Origin: Pseudomonas sp. B21-015
GTDB taxonomy: Bacteria; Pseudomonadota; Gammaproteobacteria; Pseudomonadales; Pseudomonadaceae
Reading direction: 5' to 3'
Assembly: GCF_024749285.1 (NCBI RefSeq)
Contig: NZ_CP087196.1
Location: 620,001 to 684,000, forward strand
DNA length: 64,000 bases
Position numbers and translations under genes: made by a program. The first letter of the stretch is position 1, and each line of letters opens with the position of its first letter. Below, piece after piece: positions 36,462 through 46,282 of the stretch. Below the pieces are notes generated by a model that worked only from the letters and a program-made list of their open reading frames with translations, made no database searches and was not told where the DNA came from.

Positions 36462-38429
36462 TCACGCGCCAGTTGAGGTCGGGCTTGATGCGGAAACATT
36501 GCGACTTAAAAGGTCGCGCAGTTGGTTTTTCTCTTCGGTACTCAATTCGCTTTGACGCGCTTTTCGAAGAAGTTGTTCCAGGTTTCGCTCGCGTTGGCGG
36601 GCTGACAAGCTAGTAATGGTGTCGAAAAACTGTTGTTCAAGGTTATCTCCATCAATCAGCCATTCCTTTTCTGCCAGCGCTCTGAGCAGTCGGCCCTGTT
36701 CGGTGCCGTGCCAGCGCGCAATTAACTGAAATGAGTTTAGCTTGGGATTCTTCTGTACGGCTTCGAGCAGGGCGACCAGCAGTTGCGTGTTGGTATGGTC
36801 TTCGGCTGCGAAGTGCCCGGCGTCTTCGACTTTTTCGGCCAGTTGCGGGTGATGCAGCAACGTGCGCAAGGCCGCCAGGGTGGGTGGCTCTACAGCGGCC
36901 GGTACCCGTGGCGCGCGAGGCTGATCGCGATCGCCGCCGCGCTTGCCATTCTTGTCCCAGGGCTTCTTGTCCCATTTTTTGCCGCCTGCGCCGGGTTTCT
37001 TCGGCGTCCATTCCTGCTGCGGCACATACATCTCTTGTGCCTGCGGCTGATGGTAGTCGCTGTAATCCGGCATGGCATCGTAATCGATGCCCGGGTCGTA
37101 CGCCGGCGGCGCTTCCTGGGGCGCGCTGTGCACCAGCTGGCTCACGGCTTCGCCGCTTAGACCGGTAATTTCGGTCAGGCGCTGACGCATCAGGATGCGC
37201 AGGTTGGCTCCTGGGACTTTGTCGATGAGCGGCGCGGCGAGGGTGGCCATGTGGGCCTTGCCTTCAAGCGAGCGCGGGTCCGATTCCTCGGTCAGCTGTT
37301 GGAAAAAATAATCGGCCAGCGGCTGGGCGTGCTGATTGATTCGCGCGCGGAAGGCGTCAGTGCCCTCGGAGCGGACCAGGGTGTCCGGGTCTTCACCCTC
37401 GGGCAGAAACAGAAAGCGCGCCCGGCGCCCGTCCTGCAGGCACGGCAGGGCCGCTTCCAGTGCTCGCCAGGCGGCATTTCGGCCGGCCTGGTCGCCATCA
37501 AAGCAGAACAGCACGCTGGGCACGACGCGAAACAGGCGCTTCAAGTGCTCTTCGCTGGTGGCGGTGCCCAGGGTGGCGACGGCATTGCGCAGGCCTTGCT
37601 GGGCGAGGGCGATGACGTCCATATAGCCTTCGACGACGATGATTTCGTCGAGGTTGCGATTGTTCTTGCGCGCCTCATAAAGGCCGTAAAGTTCCTGGCC
37701 TTTATGAAAAACCGGGGTTTCCGGTGAGTTCAGGTATTTCGGCTTGTCATCGCCCAATACCCGGCCGCCGAAGGCAATGATGCGCCCGCGACTGTCGCGG
37801 ATCGGGAACATCACGCGATCGCGGAAACGGTCATAACGCTTGCCGGTTTCGGCGTTCTCGATCAGCAGGCCGGCATCGATCATGGCTTTTTGTTGCAGGG
37901 TGTCGCTGCTCAGATGTTTGAACAGATTGTCCCAGCCGGGCGGGGCAAAGCCGAGGCCGAAGTCCCGGGCGATCTCGCCGGTCAGGCCGCGACCTTTCAA
38001 GTAATCCACAGCGGCTTTGCGCGCTGGATGGCTTTTCAGGGCCTGGCGGTAAAAGTCGGCAGCGGCGGTGAGCAGCGGATACAGCGGCGAATCGGTGGGC
38101 TGCCGCGGCTTGTGCGGTCGGCCGCTTTCTTCGCGGGGAATTTCCATGCCGGCGGCTTTGGCCAGCTCTTCGACAGCCTGGGGGAAGTCCAGGTTGTCGT
38201 GGTCCATGATGAAGCCGAGGGCATTGCCGCCAGCGCCGCAGCCGAAGCAGTAATAGAACTGTTTGTCGGGGCTGACGCTGAAGGAAGGGGTTTTCTCTTT
38301 ATGAAACGGGCAGCAAGCGGTGTAGTTCTTGCCGGCTTTTTTCATTTGCAGGCGCGAGCTGACCACGTCGACGATGTCGGTGCGGTTCAGAAGGTCGTCA
38401 ATGAAGCTCTGGGGAATTAGCCCGGCCAT
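36462..38429 (-). CDS. dnaG: DNA primase
   Basis: Makes RNA primers for replication forks; 655 aa from ATG 38429. A zinc-ribbon N-terminus (Cys40, His43, Cys61, Cys64, in CCPFHKEKTPSFSV and YYCFGCGAGG) is followed by the TOPRIM core (IIVVEGYMDVIAL, FCFDGDQAGRNAA) and a C-terminal DnaB-binding domain. A Lys/Gly/Arg-rich linker about 525-555 (KPGAGGKKWDKKPWDKN) is typical for Pseudomonas. The frame is open 69 codons upstream but that part is not primase-like. Confidence 0.97.
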   Translation of the reverse strand: MAGLIPQSFIDDLLNRTDIVDVVSSRLQMKKAGKNYTACCPFHKEKTPSFSVSPDKQFYYCFGCGAGGNALGFIMDHDNLDFPQAVEELAKAAGMEIPREESGRPHKPRQPTDSPLYPLLTAAADFYRQALKSHPARKAAVDYLKGRGLTGEIARDFGLGFAPPGWDNLFKHLSSDTLQQKAMIDAGLLIENAETGKRYDRFRDRVMFPIRDSRGRIIAFGGRVLGDDKPKYLNSPETPVFHKGQELYGLYEARKNNRNLDEIIVVEGYMDVIALAQQGLRNAVATLGTATSEEHLKRLFRVVPSVLFCFDGDQAGRNAAWRALEAALPCLQDGRRARFLFLPEGEDPDTLVRSEGTDAFRARINQHAQPLADYFFQQLTEESDPRSLEGKAHMATLAAPLIDKVPGANLRILMRQRLTEITGLSGEAVSQLVHSAPQEAPPAYDPGIDYDAMPDYSDYHQPQAQEMYVPQQEWTPKKPGAGGKKWDKKPWDKNGKRGGDRDQPRAPRVPAAVEPPTLAALRTLLHHPQLAEKVEDAGHFAAEDHTNTQLLVALLEAVQKNPKLNSFQLIARWHGTEQGRLLRALAEKEWLIDGDNLEQQFFDTITSLSARQRERNLEQLLRKARQSELSTEEKNQLRDLLSRNVSASSPTSTGA

Positions 38430-38860
38430 GGCGTTCTCGTCATCTGCGCTGAAATGGACCCAAAACGAAGGGCGGCCGAACGCTGGTCGTTGTTTGAGGT
38501 GCACAAGGTGTGCGGCTCGACCGGTGTCGTCTGCGTAATCGCTGTCGGGAAGTGTATCTGCCGAAAATCCACTGACGTTAGTAACAATCAGTATTCGACT
38601 ATTTGAAAGTGTTTCGCTGAATCCGGCGACGGCCAATCAATGGCCACGGATAGCTCATAAGCGGGCACGCAAGCGGGTGCCTTGGGCTGATCGTCGTGAG
38701 AGGAATCAGTGGGTGTGCTCGTCAGTAGCCTTGGAAGGCTCGTCAGAAAAGACGTGCACCGCTGGCAAAAGAGCCAGGTCTGACGCTGTGAAGCAGGTTT
38801 GTCTCGGTCGCGTCTGCGGCTTTGACGGTGAAGCATCAAGCGTTGTCCGCAAATGCCATT

Positions 38861-38881
38861 AGCCCGGCTGAGGGCCGGGCT
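38861..38881 (-). terminator. hairpin after rpsU
   Basis: AGCCCGGC (38861-38868) and GCCGGGCT (38874-38881) form an 8-bp stem with a 5-nt loop 31 nt past the rpsU stop on the minus strand. There is no strong T-run, so partial attenuation before dnaG is more likely than full termination. The rest of 38430-38860, between rpsU and dnaG, holds no gene I can support. Confidence 0.5.
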
Positions 38882-38911
38882 TGGCAGAAGCTTGCTACGA
38901 TCGTCTGTGTA

Positions 38912-39127
38912 TTAGTACAGACGAACGGCGCGGCGCTGTTCGCGCTGTACTTTCTTGGCGTGACGCTTAACAGCGGCTGCTGCTTTGCGCTTACGCTCAG
39001 AAGTAGGCTTCTCGTAAAATTCGCGGCTACGAACTTCAGCCAGTACACCGGCTTTTTCGCAGGAGCGCTTGAAACGACGCAGAGCTACGTCGAAGGGTTC
39101 GTTCTCTTTAACTTTGACGGCTGGCAT
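38912..39127 (-). CDS. rpsU: 30S ribosomal protein bS21
   Basis: A 71-aa ribosomal protein of the small subunit that helps initiation. It starts [20 protein letters not shown] and ends in a strongly basic tail. It is the first gene of the rpsU-dnaG-rpoD operon and divergent from tsaD over a 199-nt shared promoter region. No GatB/YqeY gene lies between rpsU and dnaG, as I recall for P. putida, whereas P. aeruginosa has one there. Confidence 0.97.
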
Positions 39128-39326
39128 CCAGAGCTACCTTCATTCATTACCGGGGTCAACATCCTCGCGGCAAAAGAGCACTTGAAGACGTCGGTTTTTA
39201 AGGGTTGCGGATGTTAACCCCTCATCGCTCGGAATGCAAAGCCTCTGATCGAAAACCGCTGGTCGGGGCATCACGCGACGACTATTATGCGCGCCTTCGA
39301 ATTCAGCCTCTACAAGGCGCAAACCC

Positions 39327-40352
39327 ATGCTAGTACTGGGATTAGAAACCTCCTGCGACGAAACCGGTGTCGCACTTTACGACAGTGAACGCGGGTTGTT
39401 GGCCGACGCGCTGTTCAGTCAGATCGACCTGCATCGCGCCTATGGCGGTGTGGTGCCGGAGCTGGCTTCGCGCGATCACGTCAAACGCATGCTGCCCTTG
39501 ATCCGTCAGGTGCTGGCCGAGGCCGACTGCGTGTCGACCGAGATCGATGCCATCGCTTATACCGCAGGTCCTGGCCTGGTCGGAGCCTTGCTGGTGGGGG
39601 CCTCCTGCGCCCAGGCGCTGGCTTTTGCCTGGGGTATCCCGGCGTTGGGCGTGCACCATATGGAAGGTCACTTGCTGGCGCCGATGCTGGAGCCGCAACC
39701 ACCGGAGTTCCCGTTCGTCGCTTTGTTGGTGTCGGGTGGTCATACGCAACTGGTTCAGGTCGACGGCATCGGTCAATACACGCTCTTGGGCGAGACCCTC
39801 GACGATGCCGCCGGCGAAGCTTTCGACAAGACCGCGAAAATGATGGGCCTCAATTATCCGGGCGGTCCGGAGATCGCTCGTCTGGCGGCGCAAGGCGTTG
39901 ACGGGCGTTTCGTCTTCCCGCGTCCGATGTGTGATCGTCCGGGCCTGGCGTTTAGCTTCAGCGGTTTGAAAACCTTCGCCTTGAACACCTGGCAGCAATG
40001 CGTCAGCGCCGGGGACGACGGTGAGCAAGCCCGTTGCGACATCTCGCTGGCGTTCCAGCAGGCCGTGGTGGAGACTTTGACCATCAAGTGCAAGCGTGCC
40101 CTGAAACAAGCCGGCATGAAGCGCCTGGTGATCGCTGGCGGCGTCAGCGCCAACAAGGCGTTGCGCACGTCACTGGAAAAAATGCTCGGCGACATGAAGG
40201 GCGATGTGTTTTATGCCCGTCCGGAGTTCTGCACCGACAACGGCGCGATGATTGCGTTTGCCGGCTGTCAGCGCTTGCAGGCCGGTCAGCACGAAAGCTT
40301 GGCGATCAGCGTGCAGGCGCGCTGGCCGATGGAGCAGTTGTCGGCGCTGTGA
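39327..40352 (+). CDS. tsaD: tRNA N6-threonylcarbamoyladenosine transferase catalytic subunit
   Basis: Transfers the threonylcarbamoyl group to A37 of ANN-decoding tRNAs together with TsaB and TsaE. The 341-aa product has the metal-binding HHMEGH (His111, His115) and the ASKH-fold phosphate motifs [11 protein letters not shown] and VSGGHTQL. It is divergent from rpsU. The older names are gcp or ygjD. It serves ANN-decoding tRNAs such as the tRNA-Ile(CAT) in this window. Confidence 0.97.
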   Translation: MLVLGLETSCDETGVALYDSERGLLADALFSQIDLHRAYGGVVPELASRDHVKRMLPLIRQVLAEADCVSTEIDAIAYTAGPGLVGALLVGASCAQALAFAWGIPALGVHHMEGHLLAPMLEPQPPEFPFVALLVSGGHTQLVQVDGIGQYTLLGETLDDAAGEAFDKTAKMMGLNYPGGPEIARLAAQGVDGRFVFPRPMCDRPGLAFSFSGLKTFALNTWQQCVSAGDDGEQARCDISLAFQQAVVETLTIKCKRALKQAGMKRLVIAGGVSANKALRTSLEKMLGDMKGDVFYARPEFCTDNGAMIAFAGCQRLQAGQHESLAISVQARWPMEQLSAL

Positions 40353-40375
40353 TGAGCGGCGCTCACGTGCGGTAT

Positions 40376-40945
40376 TTAAAAATGCCGTTCGCGCCCGGCA
40401 AACAGGTCGCGTAGATTGCCGCGATGGCGCCAGACGATCAGCCCCGTGAGCGCGCTCATGGGCAGCAGTGCCGCCGGTTCTTGCCAGGCCAGCAGCGGCA
40501 GGGTCAGGGGGGTGGCGATCAGGGCAGCGAGGGAGCTGGTGCGGGTCAGGTAGAACGTCAGCAGCCAGGCGCAGACCGCCAGCAGCGCGGCGGGCGGGTA
40601 GAGCCCCAGCAGCATGCCGGCGGCGGTGGCGACACCCTTGCCACCGCGAAAGCGGAAGTACAGCGGAAACAGGTGGCCGATGACGGCACAGACGCCGATC
40701 CAGGCTTGTTCCTGCAACGAAAGACCTGCCACGCCTGCGATCAGTACTGGCAGCAGGCCTTTGCAGAGGTCGCCGAGCAAGGTCAGGATGGCGAGTTTCT
40801 TGCCGGCCAGGCGCAACATGTTGGTGGCACCGGCATTGCCCGAGCCACTCATTCGCGGATCGGGGTTACCGGTCAGGCGGCTGAGCAAGATGGCGAAGGA
40901 CAGCGAGCCGAGCAGGTAGGCGAAGATCGCCAGTGACCAAAACAT
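40376..40945 (-). CDS. plsY: acyl-phosphate glycerol-3-phosphate acyltransferase
   Basis: Inner-membrane enzyme that makes lysophosphatidic acid from acyl-phosphate and glycerol-3-phosphate, the first acylation of phospholipid synthesis. The 189-aa product has about five membrane spans and the three short PlsY motifs: [24 protein letters not shown] and [11 protein letters not shown]. It is convergent with tsaD (23 nt apart) and divergent from folB (74 nt). Confidence 0.96.
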   Translation of the reverse strand: MFWSLAIFAYLLGSLSFAILLSRLTGNPDPRMSGSGNAGATNMLRLAGKKLAILTLLGDLCKGLLPVLIAGVAGLSLQEQAWIGVCAVIGHLFPLYFRFRGGKGVATAAGMLLGLYPPAALLAVCAWLLTFYLTRTSSLAALIATPLTLPLLAWQEPAALLPMSALTGLIVWRHRGNLRDLFAGRERHF

Positions 40946-41019
40946 GCTAACTATTCCGGGCGAGGACGCCCTGATTCTAACGGCGCATTGCGCCCTTGTC
41001 GTGCAGCGGAGAGAAGTGC

Positions 41020-41373
41020 TTGGACAGAGTGTTTATCGAGGGCCTGGAAGTCGACACCGTGATTGGTGCCTACGACTGGGAACGAGGCATCCGACAGTGT
41101 CTGCGACTTGATCTGAGTTTCGCCTGGGACAATCGACCGGCCGCCGCCGGTGATGACCTGACCCTGGCGCTCGACTACGCGAGCGTTTCGTCACGCATCC
41201 AGGCGTTCGCCGAGCAGGCGCAGTTCCAACTGGTCGAGACCTTTGCCGAGCGTCTGGCTGAAGTCCTGATGAGTGAATTCAAGATCACCTGGATGCACCT
41301 CAAGTTGACCAAGCCAGGTGCCATCCCGGCGGCCAAGGGCGTGGGTGTGGAGATCGAGCGCGGATGTCGCTGA
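41020..41373 (+). CDS. folB: dihydroneopterin aldolase
   Basis: Splits dihydroneopterin to 6-hydroxymethyl-dihydropterin in folate synthesis; 117 aa. It begins [20 protein letters not shown] with the family's GxYxWE pattern, and has the KPGAIP segment near the end. TTG 41020 with GGAGAG 6 nt upstream is preferred; the frame runs 8 codons further up without a better ribosome site. It overlaps folK by 10 nt. Confidence 0.94.
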   Translation: MDRVFIEGLEVDTVIGAYDWERGIRQCLRLDLSFAWDNRPAAAGDDLTLALDYASVSSRIQAFAEQAQFQLVETFAERLAEVLMSEFKITWMHLKLTKPGAIPAAKGVGVEIERGCR

Positions 41374-41882
41374 CTCAGGTGTATCTCGGGTTCGGTAGCA
41401 ATATCGAGCGCGAATCCCATTTGCAGGCTGGCCTGGACGCCGTGGCGGCTTTCCTGGTGGATATGCGCTGCTCGGCGGTGTTCGAAAGCCAGCCGGTGGG
41501 GATCAAGAGCGGGCCGTTTTTCAATTTTGTGGTCTCTGCCTTCACCGATCTGTCGCTGATGGAGCTGGATCGACGGCTGAAATTCATCGAGGCGGATAAC
41601 GGTCGTTATGCGCCCGACCGCAAAGGCTTGCCACTGGATATCGACGTGCTGCTGTTCGGCGATCTGGTGGGCAACTTCGATGGTTTGATCTTGCCGCGAG
41701 CAGAGATTCTGAAAAATGCCTTCGTACTGTGGCCGTTGTCGCTGATTGCGCCGGACAGAGTGCATCCAGGCGTAGGCAAGAGCTTTGCGACCCTGTGGCG
41801 TGAGGCGCAGATCGATCAGGTGTTGGCACCCGTGGCTTTTGAATGGCGCGGCCAGCAGTTGACCCCCTCCGATATGCTTTAA
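41364..41882 (+). CDS. folK: 2-amino-4-hydroxy-6-hydroxymethyldihydropteridine pyrophosphokinase
   Basis: Transfers pyrophosphate from ATP to 6-hydroxymethyl-dihydropterin, the step after FolB in folate synthesis. The 172-aa product begins with YLGFGSNIE and has KGLPLDIDVLLFGD and LPRAEILKNAFVLWPL motifs of the HPPK family. The second D-x-D aspartate pair is present. It overlaps folB and is convergent with cca across an inverted repeat. Confidence 0.93.
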   Translation: MSLTQVYLGFGSNIERESHLQAGLDAVAAFLVDMRCSAVFESQPVGIKSGPFFNFVVSAFTDLSLMELDRRLKFIEADNGRYAPDRKGLPLDIDVLLFGDLVGNFDGLILPRAEILKNAFVLWPLSLIAPDRVHPGVGKSFATLWREAQIDQVLAPVAFEWRGQQLTPSDML

Positions 41883-41886
41883 AGCA

Positions 41887-41953
41887 AAAGATCGCAGCCT
41901 TCGGCAGCTCCTGCGCTGATCTCTGTAGGGGGCTGCCGCAGGCTGCGATCTTT
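41887..41953. repeat. inverted repeat between folK and cca
   Basis: AAAGATCGCAGCC (41887-41899) and GGCTGCGATCTTT (41941-41953) are perfect inverted arms around GGCAGCTCCTG/GGGGCTGCC-type inner arms. This is a second class of Pseudomonas dispersed palindrome, different from the REPs elsewhere. It lies between the ends of two convergent genes and may act as a bidirectional terminator. Confidence 0.8.
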
Positions 41954-41962
41954 CGCTCTTGC

Positions 41963-43186
41963 TTACGCTTGTTCTTTGTAAGTCTTCAACGCCTTGAGCC
42001 GTTCGCGCTTGATCGCCTCGCCCAATTCCGGTCCCTTGAATCCCTTCTCCAGCAACGGCTGCACGGCAATACTTCGCGCCGCAGTCGCCGCTCCGCGCAA
42101 ATAATCCGCCTGTGGATAACTTCTCTGTTCCAGGCCTTTGCGCCCCCGAGCGTCCATCTCGCACGCTGCAATAAACTCTTCAAAGCGCTGTGGTCGACGA
42201 TAAACGTCGAAACTTTGCAGCAACTCCAGCAAGGTCGAGGGCTTCAGCTCCAGGGCGCGATGCCCGTGGGTGTGATACTCGCCCACCAGCAGCGCCAGTT
42301 CCTGACAGTCTTTCGGTGCCTTGAAGCGCTCGTTGACCGCTTTGATCAACTTCAGGCCTTTGTGCTCGTGGGCGATATGGCGGGGCCACTCTTCTTTGGG
42401 CGTCAATCCTTTGCCCAGGTCATGCAGCAGGCACGCCCAGCGTACGGTCAGCGGTTGTTTGTGCAGCGCCGCTTGCTCCAGCACGCTCAGGGTATGTACG
42501 CCCGTATCGATTTCCGGGTGATGGGCTTCGGGTTGTGGTACGCCGAACAACGCATCGACTTCTGGCATCAGCACCTTGAGTGCGCCGCACTCGCGCAGCA
42601 CCTGGATGAACACCTGGGGCTGGTCTTCCATCAGTGCACGGGAGATTTCTTTCCAGCTGCGCTCCGCGGTCAGGGCCTCCAATTCGCCCGACTCGCTGAG
42701 TTGTCGCATCAGCTCCAGTGTCTCGGGAGCGACGGTGAAACCCAGTCCCGTATAACGCGCGGCGAAGCGGGCAACGCGTAGAACACGGAGTGGATCTTCG
42801 GCGAACGCGGGGGAAACGTGACGAAGCAGGCGAGCTTCGAGATCCCGCTGGCCATGATAGGGATCAGTCAGGTTTTGCTGATCGTCTTCGGCCATGGCGT
42901 TGATCGTCAGGTCGCGACGAATCAGGTCTTCTTCGAGCGTGACTTCAGGGCTGGCGTGGAAGGTGAACCCGCCGTAACCGCGTCCGCTTTTGCGCTCGGT
43001 GCGGGCGAGGGCGTATTCCTCACCGCTTTCGGGATGAAGGAACACTGGGAAGTCCGCACCCACGGGGCGAAAGCCCTTGGCGAGCATTTCTTCGGTGGTG
43101 GCGCCTACCACGACCCAGTCGATATCGGTGACAGGCTTGCCCAGCAGGCGATCGCGTACCGCCCCCCCGACTTTATAAATCTGCAT
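41963..43186 (-). CDS. cca: CCA-adding enzyme (tRNA nucleotidyltransferase, with HD domain)
   Basis: Builds or repairs the 3' CCA of tRNAs; 407 aa. The N-terminal nucleotidyltransferase head has [10 protein letters not shown] and the metal aspartates of [11 protein letters not shown]-terminal HD domain (LLHDLGKG, about residue 250) adds phosphohydrolase activity, as in the class II bacterial enzyme. It is convergent with folK and 63 nt downstream of the SpoVR gene. Confidence 0.95.
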   Translation of the reverse strand: MQIYKVGGAVRDRLLGKPVTDIDWVVVGATTEEMLAKGFRPVGADFPVFLHPESGEEYALARTERKSGRGYGGFTFHASPEVTLEEDLIRRDLTINAMAEDDQQNLTDPYHGQRDLEARLLRHVSPAFAEDPLRVLRVARFAARYTGLGFTVAPETLELMRQLSESGELEALTAERSWKEISRALMEDQPQVFIQVLRECGALKVLMPEVDALFGVPQPEAHHPEIDTGVHTLSVLEQAALHKQPLTVRWACLLHDLGKGLTPKEEWPRHIAHEHKGLKLIKAVNERFKAPKDCQELALLVGEYHTHGHRALELKPSTLLELLQSFDVYRRPQRFEEFIAACEMDARGRKGLEQRSYPQADYLRGAATAARSIAVQPLLEKGFKGPELGEAIKRERLKALKTYKEQA

Positions 43187-43249
43187 AAAAAACCTCCGTT
43201 AGCCCGACAGAATAACCTTTGCGTCGAACTTCCGGAGGCAGAAACAGGA

Positions 43250-44812
43250 TCAAAGATGAATGACCGCCAGGTCTAGCCGGCCGTAGTCCCCCTCGCCGTG
43301 TTCGCTTCTGGGTGGAACATGGTGGGTTTTCACCACCTGATCCCCTTGCAGGGTTTCCAGGTGAATGTCGAAGCCCCAGAGCCGGTGCAGGTGCTTGAGC
43401 ACTTCCTCGGTTGAGTCGCCCAGTGGTTTGCGGTCGTGCTGCTGGTGACGCAAGGTCAGGGAGCGGTCGCCACGCCGATCGATGCTGTAGATCTGAATGT
43501 TGGGTTCGCGATTGCCCAGGTTGTATTGCGCCGCCAGGGTTTCGCGAATGGTTCGATAGCCGTCTTCGTCGTGTATCGCCGGAACCAGCAGATCGTCTTT
43601 CTGATCGTCATCGAGGATGCTGAACAGCTTCAGGTCGCGGATCACCTTGGGTGACAGGTACTGCAGGATGAAGCTTTCGTCCTTGAAGCTGCTCATGGCG
43701 AATTTGATGCTGGACAGCCAGTCGGTGCCGGCGATTTCCGGGAACCAGCGGTAGTCCTCTTCGGTGGGCTGTTCGCATATCCGCCGGATATCGCGATACA
43801 TGGCAAAACCCAGGGTGTAGGGGTTGATGCCGTTGTAGTAGGGGCTGTCGAAGCCAGGTTGAAAGACCACGCTGGTATGAGAAGTCAGGAATTCCATCAT
43901 GAAACCGTCGGTGACCAGGCCTTCGTCATACAAGTCGTTCATCAAGGTGTAGTGCCAGAACGTGGCCCAGCCTTCGTTCATTACCTGGGTCTGGCGCTGT
44001 GGGTAAAAATACTGGGCGATCTTGCGCACGATCCGCACGATTTCGCGCTGCCAGGGCTCCAGCAGCGGGGCGTGTTTTTCGATGAAGTACAGAATGTTTT
44101 CCTGAGGTTCGGCTGGGAAGCGCGCGTTGTCCTTGTCGCTGTATTTATCCGCGCCTTTTGGAATGGTCCGCCACAAATCGTTGATCTGCTTCTGCAAATG
44201 CTCTTCCCGATCTTTCTGCCGACGGCGTTCTTCTTCGGCGGAAATCGGATAAGGGCGTTTGTAACGGTCGACCCCGTAATTCATCAGTGCATGGCAGGAG
44301 TCAAGCAGGTCCTCCACCGCGTCGATGCCATGGCGTTCTTCGCACTGCATGATGTACTGCTTGGCGAACACCAGGTAATCGATGATCGAACTGGCGTCGG
44401 TCCAGGTGCGGAACAGGTAGTTGCCCTTGAAGAAGCTGTTATGGCCATAGCAGGCGTGTGCCACCACCAGGGCCTGCATGCAGATGGTGTTTTCTTCCAT
44501 CAGATAGGCGATGCAGGGGTCCGAGTTGATCACAATCTCGTAGGCCAGCCCCATCTGGCCACGGCTGTAGGATTTTTCGGTGCTGAGGAAGTGCTTGCCG
44601 TAGGACCAATGGTGATAACCCAAGGGCATGCCGACAGAGGCGTAGGCGTCCATCATCTGCTCGGCGGTGATCACTTCGATCTGGTTGGGGTACGTATCCA
44701 GCGCGTAGCGGGCCGCGAGACGACTGATTTCGCGGTCGTAGGCCTGGATCAGCTCGAACGTCCATTCGGAGCCGGTGGAAATGGGTTGGCGCTTCTGCTC
44801 TTTGGCGGTCAT
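43250..44812 (-). CDS. SpoVR family protein
   Basis: A 520-aa cytoplasmic protein of the SpoVR (YcgB) family; function is not defined beyond links to stress and stationary phase. It begins with [15 protein letters not shown] and contains the long conserved [18 protein letters not shown] and [20 protein letters not shown] (HExxH-like) segments. The ATG overlaps the yeaH stop by 4 nt. With yeaH and prkA it forms the three-gene block conserved in gamma-proteobacteria. Confidence 0.93.
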   Translation of the reverse strand: MTAKEQKRQPISTGSEWTFELIQAYDREISRLAARYALDTYPNQIEVITAEQMMDAYASVGMPLGYHHWSYGKHFLSTEKSYSRGQMGLAYEIVINSDPCIAYLMEENTICMQALVVAHACYGHNSFFKGNYLFRTWTDASSIIDYLVFAKQYIMQCEERHGIDAVEDLLDSCHALMNYGVDRYKRPYPISAEEERRRQKDREEHLQKQINDLWRTIPKGADKYSDKDNARFPAEPQENILYFIEKHAPLLEPWQREIVRIVRKIAQYFYPQRQTQVMNEGWATFWHYTLMNDLYDEGLVTDGFMMEFLTSHTSVVFQPGFDSPYYNGINPYTLGFAMYRDIRRICEQPTEEDYRWFPEIAGTDWLSSIKFAMSSFKDESFILQYLSPKVIRDLKLFSILDDDQKDDLLVPAIHDEDGYRTIRETLAAQYNLGNREPNIQIYSIDRRGDRSLTLRHQQHDRKPLGDSTEEVLKHLHRLWGFDIHLETLQGDQVVKTHHVPPRSEHGEGDYGRLDLAVIHL

Positions 44813-46080
44813 GTCACTAACCTGCGCTGGAAGAGTTCACGGAAGACCGGGTAGATATCTCCGGCCGAAACCAGTTGCTGCTGGGCAAACGTGTCAGAGA
44901 AGGCTTCGGCGATGCGTTCGTACTCGAACCACAGGGCCTGGTGTTCGCGCGGAGTAATCTCAACATAAGTGTAGTACTGCACGAACGGCATGATCTGGTT
45001 GATCAGGATGTCGCGGCAGATCGGCGAGTCGTCGTTCCAGTTGTCACCGTCGGATGCCTGGGCGGCATAGATGTTCCACTCGTTGCTCGAATAACGCTCG
45101 GCCATGATCTCCTGCATCAGTTTCAGGGCGCTGGAGACGATGGTGCCGCCGGTTTCCCGGGAGTAGAAAAACTCCTCCTCATCCACTTCACGGGCGCTGG
45201 TGTGGTGGCGGATGAACACGACGTCGATTTTGTCGTAGTTCCGCTTGAGGAACAGGTACAGCAGGATGAAGAAGCGTTTGGCGATGTCCTTGGTCGCCTG
45301 GGTCATGGAGCCGGACACGTCCATCAGGCAGAACATCACTGCTTTGGAGCTGGGGTTCGGCTGCTTGATGAGCAGGTTGTACTTGAGGTCGAAGGTGTCG
45401 AGAAATGGCACCCGGTGGATGCGCGCGCTGAGTTTCTCGATTTCTGCTTCGAGTTCCTGAATATCGCCGAAGTTATCCGGCTCTTCCCGTTTAAGTCGCG
45501 CCAGTTCCTCTTTGACTTCACGCAATTTTGCCCGGCTGCTGCCGGACAGGGCGATTCGCCGGGCATGGGCCGAACGCAGCGTGCGGATAATGTTGATCCG
45601 TGACGGGTTGCCCTCGTTGCTGATGCCCGCGCGTACGGTCTTGAAGGTGTCGGTGCCGGTCAGGTGGCGTTTGACCAGGTTAGGCAGTTCAAGGTCCTCG
45701 AACATGAATTCGAGAAATTCCTCCTGGGTGATCTGGAAGACGAACTCGTCCATCCCTTCACCCGAGTTGCCGGCCTTGCCGGGGCCCCTGCCGCCGCCAC
45801 CTCCGGGCGGACGGGCAATGTGCTCGCCGCTGGTGAACTCCTTGTTGCCCGGGTGCACGATGGTCTGCTTGCCGCCACGGCCGTGGTGAAGCACCGGCTC
45901 ATCAATGTCGCGACCGGGAATGCTGATCTGCTCGCCGTGTTCCATATCGGTAATGGAACGCCGGCTGACCGCCTCTTCGACGGCCTTTTTGATGTGATCA
46001 CGGTAGCGCCGCAGAAACCGCTGGCGGTTTACCGTGCTCTTGTTCTTGCCATTGAGACGTCGGTCGATCACATAGCTCAT
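44809..46080 (-). CDS. yeaH: YeaH/DUF444 family protein with VWA-like domain
   Basis: A 423-aa protein of the DUF444 family, partner of the PrkA kinase in nitrogen-starvation and stationary-phase responses. It contains a C-terminal von Willebrand A-type fold with the MIDAS-like [12 protein letters not shown] near residue 250, and a Gly-rich loop ([12 protein letters not shown]) about residue 90. It is coupled to the SpoVR gene by a 4-nt overlap. A 200-nt structured spacer separates it from prkA. Confidence 0.92.
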   Translation of the reverse strand: MSYVIDRRLNGKNKSTVNRQRFLRRYRDHIKKAVEEAVSRRSITDMEHGEQISIPGRDIDEPVLHHGRGGKQTIVHPGNKEFTSGEHIARPPGGGGGRGPGKAGNSGEGMDEFVFQITQEEFLEFMFEDLELPNLVKRHLTGTDTFKTVRAGISNEGNPSRINIIRTLRSAHARRIALSGSSRAKLREVKEELARLKREEPDNFGDIQELEAEIEKLSARIHRVPFLDTFDLKYNLLIKQPNPSSKAVMFCLMDVSGSMTQATKDIAKRFFILLYLFLKRNYDKIDVVFIRHHTSAREVDEEEFFYSRETGGTIVSSALKLMQEIMAERYSSNEWNIYAAQASDGDNWNDDSPICRDILINQIMPFVQYYTYVEITPREHQALWFEYERIAEAFSDTFAQQQLVSAGDIYPVFRELFQRRLVT

Positions 46081-46122
46081 GACTGCTCCTTAGAAGATGT
46101 CCTGAAAGGGGCGAGCGGTTAT

Positions 46123-46252
46123 GCAGCATCGACTGTGCCGGGGGATGTTCACGCTCCCCCAAGCGCTTCTGGATGCTGCCTGAACCTCGTTACCGACTTT
46201 CGAACACCTCCCAGAGGTCTGTGTAACAGAAAAAGCGTACACAGGCCTCTGG
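46123..46252 (-). promoter_or_regulatory. two strong stem-loops in the prkA-yeaH spacer
   Basis: CCAGAGGTCTGTGTA (46211-46225) pairs with TACACAGGCCTCTGG (46238-46252) over 15 bp with one G-T pair and a 12-nt loop. A second structure has outer arms GCAGCATC/GATGCTGC (46123-46130, 46172-46179) and inner arms GGGGGA/TCCCCC (46140-46145, 46155-46160). Neither has a long T-run at the right place. An RNA processing or stability function between co-transcribed genes is inferred. Confidence 0.6.
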
Positions 46253-46282
46253 CTAACGACAACCGGTCTGACCGGCAGCGGG

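Noticed and set aside
38588..38839. 83-codon minus-strand frame between rpsU and dnaG
   Set aside because: Arg/Ser/Pro-rich, without motif or ribosome site; not a YqeY homologue.
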